From assembly GCA_949752745.1 (NCBI GenBank), contig OX457024.1:48922490-48986489 (forward strand): a DNA stretch of 64,000 bases, in the 5' to 3' direction. Source of the DNA: Protula sp. h YS-2021 (Eukaryota > Annelida > Polychaeta > Sabellida > Serpulidae). This document shows, in pieces, positions 1 through 11,900 of this stretch. The position numbers and the translations under genes are program-made. The notes under the pieces were generated by a model that saw only the letters and a program-made list of their open reading frames with translations, ran no database searches and had not been told where the DNA came from. Positions within the stretch are counted from its first letter, which is position 1, and every line of letters starts with the position of its first letter.

Positions 1-154
1 ACGGTGTACTCAGACACCTCGTTCGCTGGGCACGGTGTGCTTGGACACCTCGTTCGCTGGGCACGGTGTGCTTGGACACCTCGTTCGCTGGGCACGGTGT
101 GCTTGGACACCTCGTTCGCTGGACACGGTGTCCTCGGAGACATCGTTCGCTGGG

Positions 155-345
155 CACGGTGACCACGGACACCTCGTTCGCTGGGCACGGTGACCACGGA
201 CACCTCGTTCGCTGGGCACGGTGACCACGGACACCTCGTTCGCTGGGCACGGTGACCACGGACACCTCGTTCGCTGGGCACGGTGACCACGGACACCTCG
301 TTCGCTGGGCACGGTGACCACGGACACCTCGTTCGATGGGCACGG
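155..345. repeat. Homogeneous 31-bp block with GACCACGG centre
   Basis: Six consecutive 31-mers carry GGTGACCACGGACACC instead of the usual palindrome centre, so the left arm has a mismatch (GGTGACC against GGACACC). The same block appears in the duplicate at 6,286-6,474. A related block with GGACATCTC lies at 12,985-13,190. Confidence 0.9.
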
Positions 346-561
346 TGTCCACGGACACCTCGTTCGCATGGCACGGTGTCCACGGACAACCCGTTCGCTT
401 GGCACGGTGTCCACGGACACCTCGTTCTCTGGGTACGGTGTCCTTGGACACCTCGTTCGCTGGATACTGTGTCCTCGGACACCTCGTCCACTGGACACGG
501 TGTCCGAGGACACCTCGCTCGATGGACACGGTGTCCGAGGACACCCCGTTCGCTGGACACT

Positions 562-2820
562 GTGTCCTCGGCCACCCCGTTCGCTCGATAGAGTGGCCTC
601 GGACACTTTGTTTGCTGGGCACTGTTCTCGGGAAACCTCGTCTACTGGGTACGGTGTCATCGGGACACCTCGACTGCTAGGCACGGTGTTCCCGGAACAC
701 CTCGACTGCTAGGCACGGTGTTCTCGGGACCTCTCGTCTGCTAGGCACGGTGTTCTCTGGACACGTCGTATGCTGGGCACGGTATCCTCTAGCCCATCCG
801 TTGGGCATTCACAGAACTGTCCTTATGTATGGACCTGCCGTAATGCATAATATACGTGTATTCCTTGAGTCGAGAATATATATAACAAATAAACATTCTG
901 TCGATTATCAGAATGTTTTAATTATGCCGAGAAAATATTTGAAGTTTTGAACAGAAGTGATTTACTGATAGGGAAGACAAAACAAATACCGAGTTTCAAT
1001 TACTCTAAATTCTGTGTTATTTTGAAATCATATTTGCTGTCGTATGTTTGGCATTTTAAGCAAGTTGCAGATAAAAATGCAAAATTTACTCTCGCAGAAA
1101 TGCCCTTACATTTCTTGTAAGGTGGCAGCTTCTCTGGGCTGGAAGTCCTTGGGTACGCGGTCCTCTGGGCAAGACTTCCTCTGCACCTGGGCGTCTCTTT
1201 GTACACCATATTCTTTGCATGCTGTCCTCTGGTCGCGGCATCCTCTGGTCGTGGCATCTTCTGGGCAGGCTGTACGTACTCTGGGAAGGTTGTGCTGGAG
1301 CATTCCGTTTTCGGGACAAGCATACACTCTTGTTGTAATGGAGTCCTCTGAGCATGGCGTTTTAATAATGGGAGCAGGGTCCGCTGGGCACGATGACTTA
1401 GGCACACATCGACCGCTGGACAGGATGTCTTCTATACACGTTGGCTGGGTAAGTGTCCACGGGACACCTCTTTCGCTGGGCAGTTTCCTCGAGACACCTC
1501 CTTCACCGGGCACAGTACTCGGACAGTTCGCTCGCTGGGTTAGGTGTCCTCGGACACCTCTTTCGCTGGGCACAGAGTCCTCGGGACAGCTCATTCACCG
1601 GGCACGGTGTCGGGATACCTCGTTCGCTGGGCACGATGTCTTCTTGAAATGGTATCCTCTGCACGATTCGTTCTCTGGGCTCGGTCATCCCTGCACATTT
1701 TGTTCTCTAGCCACGGTGTCCTCTGCACACTTCGTTCTCTGAGCAAGGTGTTCTCGGACAGCTCTTTCATTGGGCACGGTGTATTCTGACAACTCGTTCG
1801 CTGGGCACGGTGTCTACGGAAACCTCGTTCGCTGGGCACGGTGTCTACGGACACCTCGTTCGCTGGGCACGGTGTCTACGGACACCTCGTTCGCTGGGCA
1901 CGGTGTCTACGGACACCTCGTTCGCTGGGCACGGTGTCCACGGACACCTTGTTCGCTGGACACGCGGTGTCCTCCGACACCTCGTTCGCTGGGCACGCGG
2001 TGTCCTCCGAAACCTCGTTCGCTGGGCACGCGGTGTCCTCAAGAGACCTCGTTTGCTGGGCACGGTGTGCTCGGACACCTCGTTTGCTGGGCACGGTGTG
2101 CTCGGACACCTCGTTTGCTGGGCGCGATGTCCTCGGACACCTCGTTTGCTGGGCTCGGTGTCCTCGGACACCTCGTTTGCTGGGCACGGTGTCCACGGAC
2201 ACCTCGTTCGCTGGGCAAGGTGTCCTCGGTCACCCCGTTTGCTAGGCACGGTGTCCTCGGACACCTCATTCGCTGGGCACGGTGTCCACGGACACCTCGT
2301 TTGCTGGACACTTTGTCCTTGGACACCTCGGTCGCTGGACACGGTGTCCTTGGACACCTCGTTCCTGGGCACGGTGTCTTCTAACGCCTCGATCAATGGG
2401 CATGGTGTCCGCGGGACACCTCGCTCAATGGGCATGGTGTCCTCGGAGCTCCTCTTTTGCTAGGCATGGTGTCCTCGGGGCACTTCGTTCGGTGGAGACG
2501 GTGTCCTTGGGACACCTCGTTCAATGGGCACGGTGTCATAGGGACACCTCGTTCAATGGGCACGGTGTCCTAGGGACACCTCGTTCGATGGGCACGGTGT
2601 CCTAGGGACACCTCGTTCGATGGGCACGGTGTCCTAGGAACACCTCGTTCAATGGGCACGGTGTCCTAGGGACACCTCGTTCGATGGGCACGGTGTTCTA
2701 CGGACACCTCGTTCGTTGGGCATGGTATCCTAAGGACACCACATTCGTTGGGCACGGTATCCTAAGGACACCTCGTTCGTTGGGCACGGTGTCCTAAGGA
2801 CGCCTCGTTCGTTGGGCACT
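562..2820. repeat. Region A unit copy A (2,259 bp), near-identical to 2,821-5,100 and 6,691-8,940
   Basis: This stretch is repeated directly downstream at an offset of 2,259 bp and again at 6,129 bp. Long intervals, such as 700-1,800, appear identical among the three copies by eye, with only scattered substitutions elsewhere. The junction at ~2,820 jumps from a GTTGGGCA-type unit straight to the GGCCACCCCG-type unit. Copy B continues instead through further units, so 2,820 looks like an unequal-exchange breakpoint. The duplication is recent compared with the other units of the array. Confidence 0.9.
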
Positions 2821-5110
2821 GTGTCCTCGGCCACCCCGTTCGCTCGATAGAGTGGCCTCGGACACTTTGTTTGCTGGGCACTGTTCTCGGGAAACCTCGT
2901 CTACTGGGTACGGTGTCATCGGGACACCTCGACTGCTAGGCACGGTGTTCCCGGAACACCTCGACTGCTAGGCACGGTGTTCTCGGGACCTCTCGTCTGC
3001 TAGGCACGGTGTTCTCTGGACACGTCGTATGCTGGGCACGGTATCCTCTAGCCCATCCGTTGGGCATTCACAGAACTGTCCTTATGTATGGACCTGCCGT
3101 AATGCATAATATACGTGTATTCCTTGAGTCGAGAATATATATAACAAATAAACATTCTGTCGATTATCAGAATGTTTTAATTATGCCGAGAAAATATTTG
3201 AAGTTTTGAACAGAAGTGATTTACTGATAGGGAAGACAAAACAAATACCGAGTTTCAATTACTCTAAATTCTGTGTTATTTTGAAATCATATTTGCTGTC
3301 GTATGTTTGGCATTTTAAGCAAGTTGCAGATAAAAATGCAAAATTTACTCTCGCAGAAATGCCCTTACATTTCTTGTAAGGTGGCAGCTTCTCTGGGCTG
3401 GAAGTCCTTGGGTACGCGGTCCTCTGGGCAAGACTTCCTCTGCACCTGGGCGTCTCTTTGTACACCATATTCTTTGCATGCTGTCCTCTGGTCGCGGCAT
3501 CCTCTGGTCGTGGCATCTTCTGGGCAGGCTGTACGTACTCTGGGAAGGTTGTGCTGGAGCATTCCGTTTTCGGGACAAGCATACACTCTTGTTGTAATGG
3601 AGTCCTCTGAGCATGGCGTTTTAATAATGGGAGCAGGGTCCGCTGGGCACGATGACTTAGGCACACATCGACCGCTGGACAGGATGTCTTCTATACACGT
3701 TGGCTGGGTAAGTGTCCACGGGACACCTCTTTCGCTGGGCAGTTTCCTCGAGACACCTCCTTCACCGGGCACAGTACTCGGACAGTTCGCTCGCTGGGTT
3801 AGGTGTCCTCGGACACCTCTTTCGCTGGGCACAGAGTCCTCGGGACAGCTCATTCACCGGGCACGGTGTCGGGATACCTCGTTCGCTGGGCACGATGTCT
3901 TCTTGAAATGGTATCCTCTGCACGATTCGTTCTCTGGGCTCGGTCATCCCTGCACATTTTGTTCTCTAGCCACGGTGTCCTCTGCACACTTCGTTCTCTG
4001 AGCAAGGTGTTCTCGGACAGCTCTTTCATTGGGCACGGTGTATTCTGACAACTCGTTCGCTGGGCACGGTGTCTACGGACACCTCGTTCGCTGGGCACGG
4101 TGTCTACGGACACCTCGTTCGCTGGGCACGGTGTCTACGGACACCTCGTTCGCTGGGCACGGTGTCTACGGACACCTCGTTCGCTGGGCACGGTGTCTAC
4201 GGACACCTCGTTCGCTGGGCACGGTGTCCACGGACACCTTGTTCGCTGGACACGCGGTGTCCTCCGACACCTCGTTCGCTGGGCACGCGGTGTCCTCCGA
4301 AACCTCGTTCGCTGGGCACGCGGTGTCCTCAAGAGACCTCGTTTGCTGGGCACGGTGTGCTCGGACACCTCGTTTGCTGGGCACGGTGTGCTCGGACACC
4401 TCGTTTGCTGGGCGCGATGTCCTCGGACACCTCGTTTGCTGGGCTCGGTGTCCTCGGACACCTCGTTTGCTGGGCACGGTGTCCACGGACACCTCGTTCG
4501 CTGGGCAAGGTGTCCTCGGTCACCCCGTTTGCTAGGCACGGTGTCCTCGGACACCTCATTCGCTGGGCACGGTGTCCACGGACACCTCGTTTGCTGGACA
4601 CTTTGTCCTTGGACACCTCGGTCGCTGGACACGGTGTCCTTGGACACCTCGTTCCTGGGCACGGTGTCTTCTAACGCCTCGATCAATGGGCATGGTGTCC
4701 GCGGGACACCTCGCTCAATGGGCATGGTGTCCTCGGAGCTCCTCTTTTGCTAGGCATGGTGTCCTCGGGGCACTTCGTTCGGTGGAGACGGTGTCCTTGG
4801 GACACCTCGTTCAATGGGCACGGTGTCATAGGGACACCTCGTTCAATGGGCACGGTGTCCTAGGGACACCTCGTTCGATGGGCACGGTGTCCTAGGGACA
4901 CCTCGTTCGATGGGCACGGTGTCCTAGGAACACCTCGTTCAATGGGCACGGTGTCCTAGGGACACCTCGTTCGATGGGCACGGTGTTCTACGGACACCTC
5001 GTTCGTTGGGCATGGTATCCTAAGGACACCACATTCGTTGGGCACGGTATCCTAAGGACACCTCGTTCGTTGGGCACGGTGTCCTAAGGACGCCTCGTTC
5101 GTTGGGCACG
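2821..5110. repeat. Region A unit copy B, with one extra 31-bp minisatellite unit
   Basis: Offset to copy A is 2,259 bp up to about 4,080 and 2,290 bp after it. The difference is exactly one 31-bp unit in the GGTGTCTACGGACACC run near 4,070-4,200. Downstream, copy B is collinear with copy C at an offset of 3,839 bp, continuing through the spacer to roughly 9,450, where the two start to differ. Confidence 0.88.
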
Positions 5111-6129
5111 GTGTCCTCGGACACCTCGTTCGCTGCGTACAGTGTCCTCGGGCCACCTCGTTCGATGGGCACGGTATCCTCTTGACACCTCTTTCGCTGG
5201 ACACTGTGTTCTCGGGAAACCTCGTCTACTGGGCATGGTGTCATCGGGACACCTCGTCTACTGAGCATGGTGTCATCCGGACACCTCGTCTGCTGGGCAC
5301 GGTGTCATCGGGACACCTCGTCTGCTGGGCACGGTGTTCTCGGGACCTCTCGTCTGCTAGGCACGGTGTTCTCGGGACACGTCGTATGCTGGGCACGGTA
5401 TCCTCTACCCGTTGGGCATTCACAGAACTGTCCTGATTTATGGACCTGCCGTCCCGCATAATGTACTTGCCTTCCTGGAGTCGAAAATGTATGAAATAAA
5501 CATTCTGTCGATTACCAGTATGTTTTAATTATGCCGAGAAAATATTTGACGTTTTGAACAGAAGTGATTTACTGATAGGGAAGACAAAACAAATACCGAG
5601 TTTCAATTACTCTAAATTCTGTGTTATTTTGAAATCATATTTGCTATCGTATGTTTGGCATTTTAAGCAAGTTGTAAATAAAAATGCAAAATTTACTCTC
5701 GCTGAAATGCTCTTACATTACTTGTTAGGTGGCAGCTCCTCTGGACTGGAAGTCCTGGGTACGCGGTCCTCTGGGCAAGACTTCCTCTGCACCTGGGCGT
5801 CTCTTTGTACACCATATTCTTTGCATGCTATCCACTTCGTTCTCTGGGTTCGCTGATCTCTGCACACTTCGTTCGCTGGGCACCGTGTCCGATGGACATT
5901 TCGTTCTCTTGGCAAGGTGTTCTCGGACAACTCTTTCGTTGGGCACGGTGTCCTCGGACACCTCGTTCGCTGGACACGGTGAGCAGGGACACCTCGTTCG
6001 CTGGGCACGGTGACCACGGACATCTCGTTCGCTGGGGACGGTGTCCACGGATACCTCGTTCGCTGGGCACGGTGTCCACGGACACCTCGTCCGCTAGGCA
6101 CGGTGTCCACGGACACCTCATTCCCTGGG

Positions 6130-8949
6130 CACGGTGTCCTCGGACACCTCTTCGCTGGGCACGGTGTACTCAGACACCTCGTTCGCTGGGCACGGTGTGC
6201 TTGGACACCTCGTTCGCTGGGCACGGTGTGCTTGGACACCTCGTTCGCTGGACACGGTGTCCTCGGAGACATCGTTCGCTGGGCACGGTGACCACGGACA
6301 CCTCGTTCGCTGGGCACGGTGACCACGGACACCTCGTTCGCTGGGCACGGTGACCACGGACACCTCGTTCGCTGGGCACGGTGACCACGGACACCTCGTT
6401 CGCTGGGCACGGTGACCACGGACACCTCGTTCGCTGGGCACGGTGACCACGGACACCTCGTTCGATGGGCACGGTGTCCACGGACACCTCGTTCGCATGG
6501 CACGGTGTCCACGGACAACCCGTTCGCTTGGCACGGTGTCCACGGACACCTCATTCTCTGGGTACGGTGTCCTCGGACACCTCGTTCGCTGGACACTGTG
6601 TCCTCGGACACCTCGTCCACTGGACACGGTGTCCGAGGACACCTCGCTCGATGGACACGGTGTCCGAGGACACCCCGTTCGCTGGACACTGTGTCCTCGG
6701 CCACCCCGTTCGCTCGATAGAGTGGCCTCGGACACTTTGTTTGCTGGGCACTGTTCTCGGGAAACCTCGTCTACTGGGTACGGTGTCATCGGGACACCTC
6801 GACTGCTAGGCACGGTGTTCCCGGAACACCTCGACTGCTAGGCACGGTGTTCTCGGGACCTCTCGTCTGCTAGGCACGGTGTTCTCTGGACACGTCGTAT
6901 GCTGGGCACGGTATCCTCTAGCCCATCCGTTGGGCATTCACAGAACTGTCCTTATGTATGGACCTGCCGTAATGCATAATATACGTGTATTCCTTGAGTC
7001 GAGAATATATATAACAAATAAACATTCTGTCGATTATCAGAATGTTTTAATTATGCCGAGAAAATATTTGAAGTTTTGAACAGAAGTGATTTACTGATAG
7101 GGAAGACAAAACAAATACCGAGTTTCAATTACTCTAAATTCTGTGTTATTTTGAAATCATATTTGCTGTCGTATGTTTGGCATTTTAAGCAAGTTGCAGA
7201 TAAAAATGCAAAATTTACTCTCGCAGAAATGCCCTTACATTTCTTGTAAGGTGGCAGCTTCTCTGGGCTGGAAGTCCTTGGGTACGCGGTCCTCTGGGCA
7301 AGACTTCCTCTGCACCTGGGCGTCTCTTTGTACACCATATTCTTTGCATGCTGTCCTCTGGTCGCGGCATCCTCTGGTCGTGGCATCTTCTGGGCAGGCT
7401 GTACGTACTCTGGGAAGGTTGTGCTGGAGCATTCCGTTTTCGGGACAAGCATACACTCTTGTTGTAATGGAGTCCTCTGAGCATGGCGTTTTAATAATGG
7501 GAGCAGGGTCCGCTGGGCACGATGACTTAGGCACACATCGACCGCTGGACAGGATGTCTTCTATACACGTTGGCTGGGTAAGTGTCCACGGGACACCTCT
7601 TTCGCTGGGCAGTTTCCTCGAGACACCTCCTTCACCGGGCACAGTACTCGGACAGTTCGCTCGCTGGGTTAGGTGTCCTCGGACACCTCTTTCGCTGGGC
7701 ACAGAGTCCTCGGGACAGCTCATTCACCGGGCACGGTGTCGGGATACCTCGTTCGCTGGGCACGATGTCTTCTTGAAATGGTATCCTCTGCACGATTCGT
7801 TCTCTGGGCTCGGTCATCCCTGCACATTTTGTTCTCTAGCCACGGTGTCCTCTGCACACTTCGTTCTCTGAGCAAGGTGTTCTCGGACAGCTCTTTCATT
7901 GGGCACGGTGTATTCTGACAACTCGTTCGCTGGGCACGGTGTCTACGGAAACCTCGTTCGCTGGGCACGGTGTCTACGGACACCTCGTTCGCTGGGCACG
8001 GTGTCTACGGACACCTCGTTCGCTGGGCACGGTGTCTACGGACACCTCGTTCGCTGGGCACGGTGTCCACGGACACCTTGTTCGCTGGACACGCGGTGTC
8101 CTCCGACACCTCGTTCGCTGGGCACGCGGTGTCCTCCGAAACCTCGTTCGCTGGGCACGCGGTGTCCTCAAGAGACCTCGTTTGCTGGGCACGGTGTGCT
8201 CGGACACCTCGTTTGCTGGGCACGGTGTGCTCGGACACCTCGTTTGCTGGGCGCGATGTCCTCGGAAACCTCGTTTGCTGGGCTCGGTGTCCTCGGACAC
8301 CTCGTTTGCTGGGCACGGTGTCCACGGACACCTCGTTCGCTGGGCAAGGTGTCCTCGGTCACCCCGTTTGCTATGCACGGTGTCCTCGGACACCTCATTC
8401 GCTGGGCACGGTGTCCACGGACACCTCGTTTGCTGGACACTTTGTCCTTGGACACCTCGGTCGCTGGACACGGTGTCCTTGGACACCTCGTTCCTGGGCA
8501 CGGTGTCTTCTAACGCCTCGATCAATGGGCATGGTGTCCGCGGGACACCTCGCTCAATGGGCATGGTGTCCTCGGAGCTCCTCTTTTGCTAGGCATGGTG
8601 TCCTCGGGGCACTTCGTTCGGTGGAGACGGTGTCCTTGGGACACCTCGTTCAATGGGCACGGTGTCATAGGGACACCTCGTTCAATGGGCACGGTGTCCT
8701 AGGGACACCTCGTTCGATGGGCACGGTGTCCTAGGGACACCTCGTTCGATGGGCACGGTGTCCTAGGAACACCTCGTTCAATGGGCACGGTGTCCTAGGG
8801 ACACCTCGTTCGATGGGCACGGTGTTCTACGGACACCTCGTTCGTTGGGCATGGTATCCTAAGGACACCACATTCGTTGGGCACGGTATCCTAAGGACAC
8901 CTCGTTCGTTGGGCACGGTGTCCTAAGGACGCCTCGTTCGTTGGGCACG
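6130..8949. repeat. Region A unit copy C, a duplicate of 1-2,820
   Basis: Collinear with 1-2,820 at an offset of 6,129 bp. At the extreme left the offset is 6,160, because copy A holds three GTGCTTGG-type 31-mers where copy C holds two. A few point differences are visible, for example GAAACC for GACACC at ~8,264 and CTATGC for CTAGGC at ~8,370. Confidence 0.88.
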
Positions 8950-11900
8950 GTGTCCTCGGACACCTCGTTCGCTGCGTACAGTGTCCTCGGGCCACCTCGT
9001 TCGATGGGCACGGTATCCTCTTGACACCTCTTTCGCTGGACACTGTGTTCTCGGGAAACCTCGTCTACTGGGCATGGTGTCATCGGGACACCTCGTCTAC
9101 TGAGCATGGTGTCATCCGGACACCTCGTCTGCTGGGCACGGTGTCATCGGGACACCTCGTCTGCTGGGCACGGTGTTCTCGGGACCTCTCGTCTGCTAGG
9201 CACGGTGTTCTCGGGACACGTCGTATGCTGGGCACGGTATCCTCTACCCGTTGGGCATTCACAGAACTGTCCTGATTTATGGACCTGCCGTCCCGCATAA
9301 TGTACTTGCCTTCCTGGAGTCGAAAATGTATGAAATAAACATTCTGTCGATTACCAGTATGTTTTAATTATGCCGAGAAAATATTTGACGTTTTGAACAG
9401 AAGTGATTTACTGATAGGGAAGACAAAACAAATACCGAGTTTCAATTACTCTAACTTCTGTATTATGTTGAAATCATATTTGCTATCGTATGTTTGGCAT
9501 TTTAAGCAAGTTGTAAATAAAAATGCAAAATTTACTCTCGCTGAAATGCTCTTACATTTCTTGTTAGGTGCTAGCTCCTCTTGGCTTGATGTCTTTGAGT
9601 ACGCGGTCCTCTAGGCAAGACTTCCTCTGCACTTGAACGTCTCATTGTACACCATATTCTCGACATGCTGTCCTCTGGTCGTGGCATCCTCTGGTCGTGG
9701 CATCTTCTGGTCGTGGCATCTTCTGGTCGTGGCATCTTTTGGGCAGGCTGTAAGTACTGTGGACAGGGTGTACTGGAGCACTGCGTTTTCGGGACAAGCA
9801 TACAGTCTTGTTGTAATGGAGTCCTCTGAGCATGGCGTTTTAATGGGAGCGTGGTTCGCTGGGCACGATGACCTAGGGACACCTCTTTCGCTGGGGACTG
9901 TCCTCGGGACACCTCGTTCACCGGGCACAGTACTAGGACAGTTCGTTCGCTGGGCCAGGTATCCTAGGACACCTCTTTCGCTGGGCACAGAGTCCTCGAG
10001 ACACCACATTTACCGTGCACGGTGTCGGGATACCTCGTTCGCTGGGCACGATGTCCGATGGAGATTTCGTTCTCTGGGCACGGTGTCCTCTCGACACTTC
10101 GTTCTGAGCACGGTGTCCTCTCGGTCACCTCTTTCGTTGGGCACGGTGTCTTCGGGACACCTCGGTCAATGGGTATGGTGTCCGCGGGACACCTCGTTCA
10201 GTGGGCATGGTGTCCTCGGAACACCTCGTTTCCTGGTCGTGGTGTCCTCGGACACTTCGTTCGCCGGGCACGGTGAACTTGGACACCTCATGTGATGGGC
10301 ACGGTGTCCTCGGGACACCTCGTTCGATGGGCACGGTTTTATAGGGACATCGTTCGATGGGCACGGTGTCCTCGGGACACCTCATTCGATGGGCGCGGTG
10401 TCATTGGTTCACATTGTTTGCTGGTACGGTGTCATTGGGTCACATTGTTTGCTGGTACGGTGTCATTGGGACATTATTGCTGGGAGCGGTTTCGTTGGGA
10501 CACCTCGTATGCTGGACACGGTGTCCTCGGGCCACCTCGTTCGATGGGCACGGTGTCCTCTTGACACCTCTTTTGCTGGGCACTGTGTTCTCGGGAAACC
10601 TCGTCTACTGGGTACGGTGTCATCGGGACACTCGTCTGTTGGGCACGGTGTCATCGGGACACCTCGACTGCTAGGCACAGTGTTCTCTTGACACCTCGAC
10701 TGCTGGGCACGGTGTTCTCGGGACCTCTCGTCTGCTAGGCACGGTGTTCTCGGGACGCGTCGTCTGCTGGGCACGGTATCCTCTAGCCCATCCGTTGGGC
10801 ATTCAAGAACTGTCCTGATGTATGGACCTGCCGTCCCGCATAATGTACTTGCCTTCCTGGAGTCGAAAATGTATGAAATAAATATTCTGTAGATTACCAG
10901 AATGTTTTAATTATGCCGAGAAAATATTTGACGTTTTGAACAGAAGTGATTTACTGATAGGGAAGACAAAACAAATACCGAGTTTCAATTACTCTAACTT
11001 CTGAAATCATATTTGCTATCGTATGTTTGGCATTTTAAGCAAGTTGTAAAGAAAAATGCAAAATTTACTCTGGCTGAAATGCTCTTACATTTCTTGTTAG
11101 GTGCCAGCTCCTCTTGGCTTGATGTCCTTGGGTACGCGGTCCTCTAGGCAAGACTTCCTCTGCACTTGAACGTCTCATTGTACACCATATTCTCGACATG
11201 CTGTCCTCTGGTCGTGGCATCCTCTGGTCGTGGCATCTTCTGGTCGTGGCATCCTCTGGTCGTGGCATCTTCTGGTCAGGCTGTACGTGCTGTGGGCAGG
11301 GTGTGCTGGAGCACTCCGTTTGCGGGACAAGCATACAGTCTTGTAATGGATTCCTCTGAGCATGGCGTTTTAATGGGAGCGTGATCCACTGGGCACGATG
11401 ACCTAGGGACACCTCTCTAGCTGGGCAGTGTCCTCGGGACACCTCGTTCACCGGGCACAGTACTAGGACAGTTCGTTCGCTGGGCCAGGTATCCTAGGAC
11501 ACCTCTTTCGCTGGGCACAGAGTCCTCGGGACACCACATTTACCGGGCACGGTGTCGGTATACCTCGTTCACTGGGCACGATGTCCGATGGAGATTTCGT
11601 TCTCTTGGCACGGCGTCCTCTCGACACTTCGATATCTGATCACGGTGTCCTCTCGGACACCTCTTTCGTTGGGCATGGTGTCCTCGGACACCTCGTTCGA
11701 TGGGCACGGTGTCCTCGGACACCTCGTTCGATTGGCACGGTGTCTTCGGAACACCTCGTTCGCTGGGCACGGTGTCCTCGGAACACCTCGTTCGTTGGGC
11801 ACGGTGTCTTCGGGACACGTCGTTCAATGGGCATGGTGTCCGCGGGACACCTCGCTCAATGAGCATGGTGTCCTCGGAACACCTCGTTCGTTGGGCACGG

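Noticed and set aside
1440..1455. Perfect plus-strand 5' splice-like site GGGTAAGTGTCC, repeated in many region A units
   Set aside because: No matching plus-strand 3' sites or conserved exon edges were found around it. One strong motif inside a repeat is expected to recur with the repeat.
5718..6704. Minus-strand 328-codon open frame, and a similar 325-codon frame at 25,962-26,939
   Set aside because: They run from the minisatellite through the variable edge into the donor-like region without any domain. Frame choice is arbitrary because neighbouring frames are also open.
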